A stretch of DNA of 64,000 nucleotides from Campylobacter concisus (GCF_015679985.1 NZ_CP049239.1:1178001-1242000); one strand, 5' to 3'; counted from the stretch's first letter, positions 8,701 to 18,166 are shown. Made by a program: numbers and translations. Notes: generated by a model from the sequence alone, not told the origin.

Positions 8701-8704
8701 AGGA

Positions 8705-9769
8705 TTAGTTCCTATTTAGGCAGTTTAAGTCGCTAAAAGCAGTCTGAAGACGCTTAACCATGCTCTCCTCGCCACTTCTTAGCCATTTCCTTGGATCGTA
8801 GTATTTTTTATTTGGCTTATCATCGCCCTCTGGGTTGCCGATCTGCCCTTGCAAGTATGCTCTATTTTTAGCCTCATACTCACGCACACCGTCCCAAAAT
8901 GCCCACTGTGTATCGGTATCAATGTTCATCTTGATAACACCGTAGCTCACAGCATTTTTGATATCTTTTAGCTCGCTGCCACTACCGCCATGAAATACAA
9001 AATTTACAGGCTTGTCACTTTTTGTGTTAAATTTCTTAGCGACATAGGCTTGTGAGTTTTTAAGAATTTCTGGTCTTAGCACGACATTGCCCGGTTTATA
9101 GACACCATGAACGTTACCAAAACTAGCTGCGATGCTAAATTTATCGCTTATCTTACTTAGTCTTTCATAAGCAAGCGCGACATCCTCTGGCTGAGTGTAA
9201 AGAAGTGCGTTATCAACGCTTGTGTTATCTACGCCATCTTCTTCGCCGCCAGTGACGCCTAGCTCGATCTCTAGGCTGATACCAAGCTCGCTAAGCTCTT
9301 TTAGATACTTCTCGCACGTGCTTAAATTTTCGTTGATATTCTCTTCGCTAAGATCAAGCATGTGAGAGCTAAAAAGTGGCACGCCGTGAGTTTTTTTATA
9401 CTCATGGCTTGCTTTTACTAGCTCATCTATCCAAGGCAAAAGCTTTCTAGCAGCATGATCAGTGTGTAAAATGACTGGCACGCCGTAAACCTTGGCAAGC
9501 AGATGAACATGCTTTGCTCCAGCGATCGCACCAAGAACAGCTGCGTTTTCGCAGGCTTTACCAGCGTAAAAACCTGCACCGCCATTACTAAACTGAACGA
9601 TAACAGGCGAGTTAGCAACCTTTGCCGCTTCTAAAACAGCATTTACTGAGTCGCTGCCTACGACATTTACAGCAGGTATTGCAAAACCTTGCTCTTTGGC
9701 ATAAGCATAAAGTTTTGTTACGTCATCTCCGCTTAAAACACCAGGTTTTACGATATCTAAAACGCCCAT
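8705..9769 (-). CDS. fba: Class II fructose-bisphosphate aldolase
   Basis: A 354-residue zinc aldolase that interconverts fructose 1,6-bisphosphate with dihydroxyacetone phosphate and glyceraldehyde 3-phosphate. In campylobacters it serves mainly gluconeogenesis. Zinc-ligand and active-site motifs seen are LHTDHAARKLLPW, SLEIELGVTGGEEDGV, SFGNVHGVYKPGNV and FHGGSGS. I chose ATG 9769 (MGVLDIVKPG), preceded by GGAGG; the apparent TTG start at 9781 overlaps that ribosome site and cannot be real. The gene follows peb4 by 15 bp and precedes the MotA-like gene by 4 bp, an order shared with C. jejuni. Confidence 0.97.
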   Translation of the reverse strand: MGVLDIVKPGVLSGDDVTKLYAYAKEQGFAIPAVNVVGSDSVNAVLEAAKVANSPVIVQFSNGGAGFYAGKACENAAVLGAIAGAKHVHLLAKVYGVPVILHTDHAARKLLPWIDELVKASHEYKKTHGVPLFSSHMLDLSEENINENLSTCEKYLKELSELGISLEIELGVTGGEEDGVDNTSVDNALLYTQPEDVALAYERLSKISDKFSIAASFGNVHGVYKPGNVVLRPEILKNSQAYVAKKFNTKSDKPVNFVFHGGSGSELKDIKNAVSYGVIKMNIDTDTQWAFWDGVREYEAKNRAYLQGQIGNPEGDDKPNKKYYDPRKWLRSGEESMVKRLQTAFSDLNCLNRN

Positions 9770-9784
9770 TTTATCCTCCAAATT

Positions 9785-10603
9785 TTATTTGTATTCTATC
9801 TTTGCTTTTTGGCGTAGAGCTTCACTTTTTTGTCTAACAGCAGCTTGGAATTTCTCCATTTTTACAGCTTGCTCGATCTCCGCTTTTGCTTGCTCAAAGC
9901 TTACAGTGCCAGCAGCTTTGCCATCTTCTTTCAAAATAACATGGTAACCAAACTGAGTTTTAACTGGCTTAGTTGAAACTGTGCCATTAGCCATTGAAAA
10001 TGCTGCGTCTGCAAAAGGTTTTACCATTTGGCTTTGACCAAACCAGCCAAGCGCGCCACCATGTGCTGCTGAGCCTTTGTCGATTGATTTTTGGCTTGCT
10101 AGCTCTGCAAATTTCTTTGTTAGCGCCTCACCTTTTAAATTTTTAAGTTGAGCGATGATGTCGTTTGCTGTTTTTTCATCTTCAACTAGGATATGCCTTG
10201 CTTTTGCTTGAGCTGGCTCGTTCATACTTGCTTTATTTTTATTGTAAAAATCTTTTAGTTCGTTATCACTTACTTTTATGCCATCAAAAAGCTTTCTCAT
10301 ATAAAGCTCAACTGCAATGCCTTCTTGCGCTGCTTTTACGGCTTTGATGTACTCTACATCTTTTTCGATACCGCTTGACTTAGCATCTTTTAAAAGAAGT
10401 TTTCTATTTATTAGATCGTCGATAATACGTTTTTTCTCATTTGGTTGAAGCTTGCTAGCGTCAAATCCTGGCATAGCTGCTGACAAAAGGCTTGAAATAT
10501 CGCTATCACTTATAGCATCACCATCAACTGTTGCAACTACTGCTGCATTTAGAGTAACAGCTGCTGCTAAACTTAAAACTGCTGGAAACAAAAATTTTTT
10601 CAT
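9785..10603 (-). CDS. peb4: PEB4-type periplasmic peptidyl-prolyl isomerase (SurA-like chaperone)
   Basis: A 272-residue exported protein. The signal peptide is [21 protein letters not shown] SurA-like N-terminal chaperone domain follows, then a parvulin rotamase domain (about 135-230: [40 protein letters not shown]), and a C-terminal helix. It folds outer-membrane and adhesin proteins in the periplasm; PEB4 of C. jejuni is a surface antigen affecting adhesion. First gene of the peb4-fba-MotA/OmpA-like run, and divergent from nth with a 95-bp gap. Confidence 0.95.
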   Translation of the reverse strand: MKKFLFPAVLSLAAAVTLNAAVVATVDGDAISDSDISSLLSAAMPGFDASKLQPNEKKRIIDDLINRKLLLKDAKSSGIEKDVEYIKAVKAAQEGIAVELYMRKLFDGIKVSDNELKDFYNKNKASMNEPAQAKARHILVEDEKTANDIIAQLKNLKGEALTKKFAELASQKSIDKGSAAHGGALGWFGQSQMVKPFADAAFSMANGTVSTKPVKTQFGYHVILKEDGKAAGTVSFEQAKAEIEQAVKMEKFQAAVRQKSEALRQKAKIEYK

Positions 10604-10686
10604 ATAAATCCTTTAAAAAATTGATTTTATGGGCAAGATTATATCAAATAAAGCGATAACTTTTCATTTAACTTAAGAAAATAAGG

Positions 10687-10692
10687 TAAAAT
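10687..10692 (+). promoter_or_regulatory. Candidate -10 element of nth
   Basis: TAAAAT followed by ACG, matching the form seen before other genes here. Its end is only 6 bp from the nth ATG, so transcription would start at or next to the start codon. No ribosome site is visible except a distant AAGG. Confidence 0.45.
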
Positions 10693-10698
10693 ACGAAA

Positions 10699-11331
10699 AT
10701 GAGAACAAAAAAAGATATTTTAGAGATAAAAAGAAGACTTTTAGAAGAGTTTAAAGACGCCAAAAGTGAGCTTAAATTTAGAAATTTATATGAGCTACTT
10801 GTCTGTGTCATGCTCTCAGCCCAGTGCACTGATAAAAGAGTAAATTTAATAACTCCGGCTTTATTTGAAGCGTATAAAGATGTCTATGAGCTAGCTAGCG
10901 CAAATTTAGCAAGCCTAAAACTAATGATAAACTCGTGCAGCTTTTTTAATAACAAGGCTGTAAATTTAATCAAAATGGCAAACAGCGTGGTTGAGCTTTA
11001 TAACGGAGAAATTCCGCTTGATGAAGAGAAGCTAAAAGCGCTTGCTGGAGTTGGACAAAAGACCGCTCATGTCGTGCTTTTAGAAGCTACAAATGCAAAT
11101 GTTATGGCTGTTGATACACACGTTTTTAGAGTGGCGCACAGACTTGATCTTAGCCATGCAAAAACGCCAGAAGCTACTGAAGCTGATCTTAGCCATGCCT
11201 TTAAAACAGATCTTGGTAAGCTTCATCAAGCCATGGTGCTCTTTGGACGTTACACCTGTAAAGCCAAAAAACCGCTTTGTCATGAGTGTATTTTAAATTG
11301 TCTTTGTAACAGCAAGGACAAGATTATTTAA
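10699..11331 (+). CDS. nth: Endonuclease III
   Basis: A 210-residue DNA glycosylase/AP lyase that removes oxidised pyrimidines (base-excision repair). The helix-hairpin-helix reads LKALAGVGQKTAHVVL, including the catalytic Lys, and the catalytic Asp lies in AVDTHVFRVAHRL. The [4Fe-4S] cluster ligands C187, C194, C197 and C203 have the family spacing C-X6-C-X2-C-X5-C. The 3' end overlaps the convergent dsbD end by 8 bp. The start ATG has no good ribosome site; see the adjacent -10 element. Confidence 0.97.
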   Translation: MRTKKDILEIKRRLLEEFKDAKSELKFRNLYELLVCVMLSAQCTDKRVNLITPALFEAYKDVYELASANLASLKLMINSCSFFNNKAVNLIKMANSVVELYNGEIPLDEEKLKALAGVGQKTAHVVLLEATNANVMAVDTHVFRVAHRLDLSHAKTPEATEADLSHAFKTDLGKLHQAMVLFGRYTCKAKKPLCHECILNCLCNSKDKII

Positions 11332-13054
11332 TTTTCTCAAGCTTTGCTAGAAAATTTTTAGCATCTATAAAGCCGATAGTTCTAAGAAATTTTAGCTCAT
11401 CGCCACCATTAAATAACAAGAGCGCAGGCGGATCAATAAGTCCAAAATTTCTTAGCATCTCATCATTTTGTGATCCGCCATTTGTTACATCGATACGAAT
11501 AAGTGCAAAATTTGCCAAAGCATTCATAACGTCAATATCTTTAAAAGTGATCTTTTCTATCTCTTTGCAGCTTACACACCAATCAGCATAAAAATCTACT
11601 AAAACGGGCTTGGTTGAGTTTTTTATTACCTCATTTAGTTCATCTAAATTTTTAACGGAATTAAATTTTAACGCACTATCAATTTTTGCCAAATTTAGTC
11701 CAGAAAGTGGAGAAAAAGCCTCCTTTGAGCCTAAAAATGAACCAACTATTAGCATAACTGAATATATAAAAACTAGGATAAAAAACGCTTTTTTAAACTT
11801 AGCCCAGCTTTGCTCTGCTACTTCAAATGCCCCAAAATAAACTGCCATAAAAACGCCTATAATGCCATATCCTAATAGCTCAAAAAATTCTCCAAGCACA
11901 CGCGCAAGGATCCAAATCGCCATGATGAGCATCAAAAAACCAAAGAATTTTTTCACTTCATCCATCCAACTACCAGGTTTTGGCAAGAGCTTTCCAGAGC
12001 TTAGCCCAATAATAAGCAGTGGCACTCCCATGCCAAGCCCCATGACAAAAAGCATAATGCCACCATAAAAGATATTTCCACTTTGAGCGATATAAAGAAG
12101 CGCGCCCGCTAGTGGTGCTGCAACGCAAGGCGACACAATGAGAGCTGAGGCAAAACCCATAATAAAAATTCCAACATAGCCTGAGCTATTTTGCGATTTT
12201 TTACTTATTAAATTTTCAAATTTTGCTGGCAATTTTATATCATAAAATCCAAACATGCTAAAGCTTAAAACGACAAAAATGGCTGCAAAAGCGCCAAGTA
12301 CATAGATGTTTTGCAAAGCTCCTGCGATACCAAAACCAAGTAGGCTAGCTGCAACTCCAGCTAGTGCATAAGCTAGGCTCATCGCGACAACATAGATAAA
12401 TGATAGTAAAAAGCCTTTTTTTGCATTTAAATTAGCACCTTTTGAGACGATTATGCTTGAAAGTATCGGTATCATCGGAAAGACGCAAGGTGTTAGTGAA
12501 AGCAAGAGACCATAACCAAAAAAAGTAAGAAGTGAGATAAAGAAATTTTTATCTCCAAGCCCATTTGCAATATCTTGCTCGCTAGAAAATTCTTCAGCAA
12601 AGCTGTCGGCATCGTTTTTTTGCTCTTTTTTAAAAGTGGCGATGCTAAATTTTCCAGCTTGGTCAGTTATCTCATAAATTTTACTTTGTGGACGGTAGCA
12701 AATGCCGTTTTTAGCACAGCCTTGATAGTTAATGTCAAGTATTGCTTTGCCATTTGAAAGATTTTCTTTTACTAAATTTAATGGGATAAAAATCGAAAAA
12801 TCTTTTGGATAAATTTCATATTCTCCCGTATTTTCACTACTTGGCAAATTTAATAGCTCATTTATCTTTTTGCCAGCTAGCTTAATCTCAAAACTCTCTT
12901 TATAAAGATAGATATTTTCACCAAAGTTAAACTTCACTTCAACATTTTGACTATCAACGCTTGGAGTTAAAACAAAGGCTTTGCTAACATCTAAAACCTC
13001 GGCAAAAAGCGAGCCTGCAAATAAAATAATCGAAAAAAGAAATTTTAAAAACAT
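11324..13054 (-). CDS. dsbD: Thiol:disulfide interchange protein DsbD
   Basis: A 576-residue electron carrier of the inner membrane. Order of parts: signal peptide (1-18); periplasmic N-terminal domain with the reactive cysteines in YQGCAKNGICY (about 105-125); eight membrane segments with the redox Cys in LSLTPCVFPMIPILSS and VSPCVAAPL; C-terminal thioredoxin domain with the CVSC site in FYADWCVSCKEIEK. It passes reducing power from cytoplasmic thioredoxin to periplasmic proteins such as cytochrome c maturation factors. Length and all six key cysteines are intact. The ATG at 13054 is used. It is convergent with nth. Confidence 0.95.
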   Translation of the reverse strand: MFLKFLFSIILFAGSLFAEVLDVSKAFVLTPSVDSQNVEVKFNFGENIYLYKESFEIKLAGKKINELLNLPSSENTGEYEIYPKDFSIFIPLNLVKENLSNGKAILDINYQGCAKNGICYRPQSKIYEITDQAGKFSIATFKKEQKNDADSFAEEFSSEQDIANGLGDKNFFISLLTFFGYGLLLSLTPCVFPMIPILSSIIVSKGANLNAKKGFLLSFIYVVAMSLAYALAGVAASLLGFGIAGALQNIYVLGAFAAIFVVLSFSMFGFYDIKLPAKFENLISKKSQNSSGYVGIFIMGFASALIVSPCVAAPLAGALLYIAQSGNIFYGGIMLFVMGLGMGVPLLIIGLSSGKLLPKPGSWMDEVKKFFGFLMLIMAIWILARVLGEFFELLGYGIIGVFMAVYFGAFEVAEQSWAKFKKAFFILVFIYSVMLIVGSFLGSKEAFSPLSGLNLAKIDSALKFNSVKNLDELNEVIKNSTKPVLVDFYADWCVSCKEIEKITFKDIDVMNALANFALIRIDVTNGGSQNDEMLRNFGLIDPPALLLFNGGDELKFLRTIGFIDAKNFLAKLEKIK

Positions 13055-13159
13055 ACTAATCCTTGCTAAATTAAAAAAGATGATTTTAGTCTAAATTCTT
13101 AAATTTATTCTATTTTATTGTAAAATCGTGAAAATATGTGAAATTTTAAAGGAGCAAAG

Positions 13160-13969
13160 ATGTCAAAAGACAAAAAACACCAAAAAAGCGAGAAACTTGG
13201 CTACGAGGAAGAGCTTAGACTGCTTCAAATTGAACTTTTAAAATTTCAAAATTACGTAAAAGAAAAAGGCCTTAGAGTACTTATGCTAATGGAAGGGCGC
13301 GACGCAGCCGGTAAAGGCGGAACGATAAAACGCTTAACCGAGCATCTAAATCCAAGAGGTTGCCGTATAGTAGCGCTTGCTAAGCCAAGTGATGTCGAAA
13401 AAACGCAGTGGTATTTTCAAAGATATGTGACTCATCTACCAAGTGCTGGAGAGATCGTGATCTTTGATAGAAGTTGGTACAATAGAGCTGGCGTTGAGCC
13501 AGTGATGGGCTTTTGCACGCAAGAAGAGCATAAAGAATTTTTACGTGAAGTGCCAAAATTTGAAGAGATGATCATAAACTCCGGCATAATTTTCTTTAAA
13601 ATTTATCTTTCAATCACAAAAGATGAGCAGAAAAAACGCTTCAAAGAGAGACAAAATGATCCGCTAAAGCAGTTTAAAATTTCACCCGTTGATCAAAAAG
13701 CGCAAGAACTTTGGGATCAATACTCTATCGCTAAATATTCTATGCTTCTTGCCTCTCACAATAGCATTTCACCATGGGTCATCGTCTCAAGCGATAACAA
13801 AAAAGAAGCTAGGCTAAATGTCTTTAAATTTATCCTAAGTCACGTTGAATATCCAAAAAAGATAAATGACTACTTGGAATTTGACAAAAACGTCGTAAGA
13901 GACGGAAGTGAAGAGATAAAACGCATAGAAGAAGGGCTAAATAAAGACAAGTTAAAGAGTATCGATTAG
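13160..13969 (+). CDS. ppk2: Polyphosphate kinase 2 family protein
   Basis: A 269-residue P-loop kinase of the PPK2 family, which transfers phosphate between polyphosphate and nucleotides. Walker A is EGRDAAGKGGTIKR (about 46-59) and Walker B IVIFDRSWYNRAG, with the lid arginines downstream (KKRFKERQNDPLKQFKIS). Single-domain length is typical. Whether it prefers GDP, ADP or NMPs cannot be judged. The ATG at 13160 has an AAAGGAG site. A single gene, preceded by TGTAAAAT as a likely -10 and followed by a hairpin. Confidence 0.93.
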   Translation: MSKDKKHQKSEKLGYEEELRLLQIELLKFQNYVKEKGLRVLMLMEGRDAAGKGGTIKRLTEHLNPRGCRIVALAKPSDVEKTQWYFQRYVTHLPSAGEIVIFDRSWYNRAGVEPVMGFCTQEEHKEFLREVPKFEEMIINSGIIFFKIYLSITKDEQKKRFKERQNDPLKQFKISPVDQKAQELWDQYSIAKYSMLLASHNSISPWVIVSSDNKKEARLNVFKFILSHVEYPKKINDYLEFDKNVVRDGSEEIKRIEEGLNKDKLKSID

Positions 13970-13984
13970 AGAATTTTTAACTTC

Positions 13985-14015
13985 TAGCTGGCGATTTACT
14001 TAAATTTGCTAGCTA
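13985..14015. terminator. Weak hairpin between ppk2 and convergent membrane-protein gene
   Basis: TAGCTGGC pairs with GCTAGCTA (one G-T pair) across a 15-nt AT-rich loop, 15 bp after the ppk2 stop. No strong T-run follows; it may serve both converging genes. Confidence 0.35.
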
Positions 14016-14019
14016 AACT

Positions 14020-14451
14020 TTAAGCCCACCACATTACTTTTGCTAAAATGACCATTATTAGGCAAAGCACTAGAGCTATTAAATGTGAAAATTTACCAAA
14101 TGGATCAGGCTTTTTTAAAATAACTACATTAAAAACAGAGATAAAAGTTACAAGGCACATTATGAGTAAAACAAAAATTTTTACAAGTAGTAGCTTTTGA
14201 AAGTTGCTTTGCCACCAGCCAAGCTCGCCTCCAAAATAGTCTTTTGCCATATAAGCACCACTTATTAAAAGCAATAAAAATGCCGTGCCAAATACCTTTG
14301 CACTTCCTTTTGTATAGGCTTTTTTAACTATTTCAAGGGTTTTAGTATCAACCGTTTTTTTAGCAAACGGATATATGCAAACATCGAAAAATACGTATCC
14401 TATAAATACAATGGCACAAATTAAATGAGTAATCAAAAAAAATAAATACAT
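14020..14451 (-). CDS. Small four-helix inner-membrane protein, CopD-like
   Basis: A 143-residue hydrophobic protein with four predicted membrane segments: 1-22, about 50-70, 88-112 and 120-142. A His lies in the first segment (FFLITHLICAIVF) and another in the last (FSHLIALVLC), a pattern seen in CopD-like and related heme/copper membrane proteins. I do not recognise an assigned function. A HemJ-type protein was considered but its motifs are absent. It is a single gene convergent with ppk2, and the start ATG at 14451 lies in an AT-rich region without a strong ribosome site. Confidence 0.7.
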   Translation of the reverse strand: MYLFFLITHLICAIVFIGYVFFDVCIYPFAKKTVDTKTLEIVKKAYTKGSAKVFGTAFLLLLISGAYMAKDYFGGELGWWQSNFQKLLLVKIFVLLIMCLVTFISVFNVVILKKPDPFGKFSHLIALVLCLIMVILAKVMWWA

Positions 14452-14534
14452 TTTTTGCCTTTTTTGTTTGGCATTATATAAATTTTAACTATTTAAACTG
14501 CTTATTTTGAATCAATTTTAAGAATTTATGAAGA

Positions 14535-14570
14535 TAAATTTATAAAAGAGCAAGGCAAGCGCCCTGCTCT
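14535..14570 (-). terminator. Terminator of the hrcA-grpE-dnaK operon
   Basis: On the minus strand AGAGCAGGG pairs with CCTTGCTCT (one G-T pair) around CGCTTG, followed by TTTTATAAATTT, 8 bp after the dnaK stop. Confidence 0.8.
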
Positions 14571-14577
14571 AGGAATT

Positions 14578-16452
14578 TTACTCGACTTCAGCGTCTATTA
14601 CGTCGTCGTCTTTTTTGTTGTTTCCGCCGTTTGCTCCAGCATTTTCATCTTTTTTATACATAGCTTCTGCTAGTTTGTGGCTAGCTTTGCTTAGAGCTTC
14701 TACTTTAGCATTGATTTGCTCTTTTGAAGAATTTTCATCTTTTAAGACCTCTTTTAGGTCATTTAACGCAGCTTCGATGTTGCTTCTATCTTCAGCTGGG
14801 ACTTTCTCGCCAAGCTCGTTCATGCTCTTTTCAGTTTGATGAACTAGTGCGTCAGCTTGGTTTCTAGCCTCAACTGCGTCTTTGCGCTTTTTGTCTTCTT
14901 CTTTATGAAGCTCAGCATCTTTTACCATGTTGTTTATCTCTTCTTCGCTTAAGCCGCTTGATCCAGAGATAGTGATGTTTTGGGCTTTGCCAGTTGCTTT
15001 ATCTTTTGCTGAAACGGTTAAAATTCCGTTTGCGTCAATGTCAAACTCAACTTCGATTTGAGGAACACCTCTTGGAGCTGCTGGGATGCCTTCAAGGTTG
15101 AAATTTCCAAGTGATTTATTATCTCTTGCAAACTCACGCTCTCCTTGTAGAACCATGATAGTAACGGCACTTTGATTATCTTCAGCAGTTGAGAAGACTT
15201 GACTTTTCTTAGTTGGTATAGTTGTGCCTTTTTCGATGATCTTTGTCATTACGCCGCCAAGTGTCTCGATACCAAGACTAAGCGGAGTTACGTCAAGAAG
15301 TAGCACATCTTTTACATCGCCTTTTATGACCGCACCTTGGATAGCAGCACCGATAGCTACGACTTCATCTGGATTAACGCTCTTATTTAGCTCTTTACCA
15401 AATGCTTTTTTGACCTCTTCTTGAACTAGTGGTACACGAGTTGAACCACCGACCATTACGACCTCTTTGATGTCACTTTTATTTAAACCAGCGTCTTTTG
15501 TTACCTCGTTTATCTTAGTGATAGTCTCGCCTACAAGTGAGTCGATCATACCCTCAAATTTAGCACGAGTTAGCTTTTTGACAAGGTGTTTTGGGCCAGT
15601 CGCATCAGCTGTAATAAATGGTAAATTTATCTCAGTCTCTTGAGCTGAGCTTAGCTCTTTTTTAGCATTTTCAGCAGCTTCTTTTAAGCGTTGAAGTGCC
15701 ATGATATCGCCTTTTAGATCAATACCATTTTCGTTTTTAAACTCACTTACTAGCCAGTCAATTATCTTGTTATCAAAGTCATCACCGCCTAAGAATGCGT
15801 TACCGCCAGTTGCCAAAACTTCAACGATATTATCACCAGTCTCTAGCACTGTAACGTCAAATGTACCACCACCTAGGTCGTAAACTAAAATTTTCTCAGC
15901 CTCTTTTTTATCAAGACCATAAGCAAGTGCTGCAGCTGTTGGCTCGTTGATGATGCGAAGTACGTTTAGTCCTGCGATCGTTCCAGCCTCTTTTGTAGCT
16001 TTTCTTTGGCTATCGTTAAAGTAAGCTGGCACAGTAATAACCGCATCTGTTACCTTCTCTCCAAGGTATGCTTCAGCGTCTTCTTTTAGTTTGATAAGAA
16101 TTTTTGCTGAAATTTCTTGCGGAGTATAAACCTTACCAGCGATCTCAACTGCGCAAGCACCATTTCTATCTACGACGTGATATGGCAAGCGGCTTTTTGC
16201 CTCTTCAGCATTTTTTTCATTGCTCATCAAACCCATGATACGTTTGATAGAATATATCGTTTTTTCAGGGTTTGTAACTGCTTGACGTTTTGCAACGTCA
16301 CCTACTAGAATTTCACCCTTGTCTGTGAAAGCAACAACTGATGGAGTTGTGTTTTTACCCTCTTTGTTTGGGATAACTTTGCTCTCGCCACGCTCAAAAA
16401 CGCTCACACAAGAGTTTGTTGTACCTAAGTCTATACCTATAACTTTTGACAT
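14578..16452 (-). CDS. dnaK: Chaperone DnaK (Hsp70)
   Basis: A 624-residue ATP-dependent cytoplasmic chaperone. The ATPase-domain signatures are [16 protein letters not shown] at the N-terminus, [15 protein letters not shown] and [15 protein letters not shown]. The interdomain linker is [16 protein letters not shown], followed by the substrate-binding beta domain and helical lid. The acidic end [10 protein letters not shown] is typical of bacterial DnaK. Third gene of the hrcA-grpE-dnaK operon, 35 bp after grpE, with its own AAAAGGAAA ribosome site and a terminator just behind. dnaJ is not in the window. Heat control is expected through the CIRCE operator before hrcA. Confidence 0.99.
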   Translation of the reverse strand: MSKVIGIDLGTTNSCVSVFERGESKVIPNKEGKNTTPSVVAFTDKGEILVGDVAKRQAVTNPEKTIYSIKRIMGLMSNEKNAEEAKSRLPYHVVDRNGACAVEIAGKVYTPQEISAKILIKLKEDAEAYLGEKVTDAVITVPAYFNDSQRKATKEAGTIAGLNVLRIINEPTAAALAYGLDKKEAEKILVYDLGGGTFDVTVLETGDNIVEVLATGGNAFLGGDDFDNKIIDWLVSEFKNENGIDLKGDIMALQRLKEAAENAKKELSSAQETEINLPFITADATGPKHLVKKLTRAKFEGMIDSLVGETITKINEVTKDAGLNKSDIKEVVMVGGSTRVPLVQEEVKKAFGKELNKSVNPDEVVAIGAAIQGAVIKGDVKDVLLLDVTPLSLGIETLGGVMTKIIEKGTTIPTKKSQVFSTAEDNQSAVTIMVLQGEREFARDNKSLGNFNLEGIPAAPRGVPQIEVEFDIDANGILTVSAKDKATGKAQNITISGSSGLSEEEINNMVKDAELHKEEDKKRKDAVEARNQADALVHQTEKSMNELGEKVPAEDRSNIEAALNDLKEVLKDENSSKEQINAKVEALSKASHKLAEAMYKKDENAGANGGNNKKDDDVIDAEVE

Positions 16453-16487
16453 ATTTTTCCTTTTTATTAGATTTTATTTTTATAAAT

Positions 16488-17030
16488 TTAGTTTGCCACG
16501 CTGACCATAGCTGGGCGCAAAACCCTACCATTTATCATATAGCCTTTTTGCAAAGCTTGTACGATTTGACCACTCTGCTTCTCTTCGCTATCGACCCTTA
16601 AAACGGCATTGTGCACGCTTGGATCAAACTCAGTATCAGTTGGTATCTCGCTTACGCCATGCTTTTCAAAACATTTTTTAAACTGATTTATAGTTATCAA
16701 AATACCCTCTTTAATCTTTTTAGCAAATTCATCATCCTCTGGATCAAAATTCGCAGCGATCTCAAGAGCATCTATGACTGGTAGCAAGTCCCTAGCAAAT
16801 TTCTCATTTGCATAGTTTGCAACGTCTGCTTTCTCTTTTTCATAACGCTTTTTGATATTTTCAAACTCAGCATTTGCTCTATAATATTTATCAGTTATTT
16901 CTCCGAGCTCTTTTTCAAGTTTTTCAACCTTTGAAATATCGCCAAGTGCGTCCAAATTTACGCTATCACTAGCTAGTTCTTGCACAGACTCAACCTCAGG
17001 TAGGTTTTGCTCTTTTACCTCTTCGCTCAC
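16488..17030 (-). CDS. grpE: GrpE nucleotide-exchange factor
   Basis: A 180-residue cochaperone that releases ADP from DnaK. It has a long N-terminal coiled coil (about 30-85, with KYYRANAEFENIKKRYEKEK) and a C-terminal beta domain ending GYMINGRVLRPAMVSVAN, which is the family signature. Its start overlaps the hrcA stop by 4 bp (ATGA), so it is translationally coupled. The position between hrcA and dnaK is standard. Confidence 0.98.
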   Translation of the reverse strand: MSEEVKEQNLPEVESVQELASDSVNLDALGDISKVEKLEKELGEITDKYYRANAEFENIKKRYEKEKADVANYANEKFARDLLPVIDALEIAANFDPEDDEFAKKIKEGILITINQFKKCFEKHGVSEIPTDTEFDPSVHNAVLRVDSEEKQSGQIVQALQKGYMINGRVLRPAMVSVAN

Positions 17031-17821
17031 GCAGCCTCCTTTATTAGATTTATAAATTTCACATAGTCAGTATAAATACTGCCAGCACAGATCATCTGTG
17101 CCTCATTGCCAAGATAGTTTGTACTAAATTTGAGCCCCATAAAATTTTCATCAAACATAGGAGAAAATGTAAGTTTTTCATCCATTTGCAGACTAAAACT
17201 TGGGTCAAAAACCATCTTAAAACGTCTATCCTTAAACATATCAAAGGCTAAAATTTCATTTTCTTGGAAGTAAATTTTAGTCCTTTTAAGCTCTCTTATT
17301 TTACTTTTTAGTTCGCTTAAGCCAACTTGAGAACAGATAAGCTCAAGCTTGTTTAAACTAACTCCAGCAAGATTACTTAAAAATTTATACATCCTAGCAT
17401 CAAATTTAATAACGATCTCATCTTCACCAAAATTTAAGATCATATACCTATTATTTAAATTTAAAATTTCTAGCAATTCATTATCGATTGTGCCAAAAAT
17501 CATACAATAAAGCTCAAATTCATCACATAGTTTTTTCAGCCCTTCGGCGTCATTTATCTCTAAATTTATATCACTTATAGCAAAAATTTCACTCCAATAT
17601 CTTCTCATCGCAGCAATTGTCGGAATTCTACCGCCACTAATGTGAAGCTTTGTGATCTCACCTTCATCTGAAAGCTTTTTAAAATAAACGCGTATCGTAG
17701 AAGCCGGAATAGCCGCGCTCATACGAGAGCCAAGCTCATTTGAACCAATAGGCATATTGTCCTGCAAATAAGCCTCGATGATAGAATTTAGTATCAAATC
17801 ACGTTTATTTGTTTTACTCAC
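17027..17821 (-). CDS. hrcA: Heat-inducible transcription repressor HrcA
   Basis: A repressor that binds CIRCE operators and holds down heat-shock genes. The N-terminal winged helix (about 5-75) includes NMPIGSNELGSRM and IPASTIRVYFKKLSDEGEI; the C-terminal part is a GAF-like effector domain. It is short for the family (about 340 residues in Bacillus), as in other campylobacters. I place the start at GTG 17821, giving 264 residues beginning (M)SKTNKRDLI, with AAAGAAAGAG 8 bp upstream. The frame also allows GTG 17830, but that codon lies inside the right arm of the CIRCE element and has poor spacing. First gene of the hrcA-grpE-dnaK operon, and probably self-regulated. Confidence 0.95.
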   Translation of the reverse strand: MSKTNKRDLILNSIIEAYLQDNMPIGSNELGSRMSAAIPASTIRVYFKKLSDEGEITKLHISGGRIPTIAAMRRYWSEIFAISDINLEINDAEGLKKLCDEFELYCMIFGTIDNELLEILNLNNRYMILNFGEDEIVIKFDARMYKFLSNLAGVSLNKLELICSQVGLSELKSKIRELKRTKIYFQENEILAFDMFKDRRFKMVFDPSFSLQMDEKLTFSPMFDENFMGLKFSTNYLGNEAQMICAGSIYTDYVKFINLIKEAA

Positions 17822-17823
17822 TT

Positions 17824-17850
17824 TTAGCACTCTTTCTTTTTAATTGCTAA
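17824..17850 (-). promoter_or_regulatory. CIRCE operator of hrcA operon
   Basis: On the plus strand the left arm TTAGCACTC matches the CIRCE consensus perfectly; after a 9-bp spacer the right arm AATTGCTAA matches GAGTGCTAA at 7 of 9 positions. It lies at the expected transcription start, 3 bp upstream of the chosen hrcA start. Confidence 0.88.
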
Positions 17851-17854
17851 GCGG

Positions 17855-17883
17855 ATTATACAACTTTAGTTTATTAATGTCAA
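17855..17883 (-). promoter_or_regulatory. Consensus sigma-70 promoter of hrcA-grpE-dnaK
   Basis: Minus-strand TTGACA (17883-17878), 17-bp spacer, TATAAT (17860-17855): an exact match to the vegetative consensus, unusual in Campylobacter where -35 boxes are normally absent. Transcription would begin at about 17847-17849, inside the CIRCE operator. Confidence 0.88.
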
Positions 17884-18154
17884 GTATTTAAGTTAAAATA
17901 ATTTATTTATATATCTTTAGTCTATATAACTAAGCTTATCTAATATCAATTATATAAGCTTTCTCAAAAATTAAATTATAAAAAACAATTAAACAAGCTT
18001 AAAAAATTTATATTACCTCTAAGTTCTAATATTTTTATACGTTTTTACGTACTAATATAATATTTTATAGTATAATATATAATATATTTTAATTTATTTA
18101 TACGTATTTCTATTATTTATATATTGTTTTATGTATATTTAATAAAATAACCCG
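17884..18154. other. AT-rich intergenic region upstream of HTH gene
   Basis: Part of the roughly 345-bp gene-free stretch between hrcA and the small HTH gene. It is very AT-rich, with several TATAAT-like runs near 18055-18080 and an inverted repeat TACGT-TTTT-ACGTA at 18038-18051. A further TACGTA-like motif lies near 18100. The repeat could be an operator for the neighbouring HTH protein, but nothing proves this. I see no coding frame, tRNA or stable RNA here. Confidence 0.4.
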
Positions 18155-18160
18155 TATAAT
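18155..18160 (+). promoter_or_regulatory. -10 element of HTH gene (possible leaderless transcript)
   Basis: Perfect TATAAT preceded by CCCG. Only 6 bp separate it from the ATG at 18167, so transcription should begin at or beside the start codon. No Shine-Dalgarno sequence is present. Confidence 0.65.
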
Positions 18161-18166
18161 ACTTTA

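Noticed and set aside
14020-14451. HemJ protoporphyrinogen oxidase
   Set aside because: Similar size and helix count, but the conserved HemJ motifs near the first helix are absent.
17828-17830. GTG 17830 as the hrcA start
   Set aside because: It lies within the CIRCE arm and has poor ribosome-site spacing; GTG 17821 fits better, though the longer form is not excluded.
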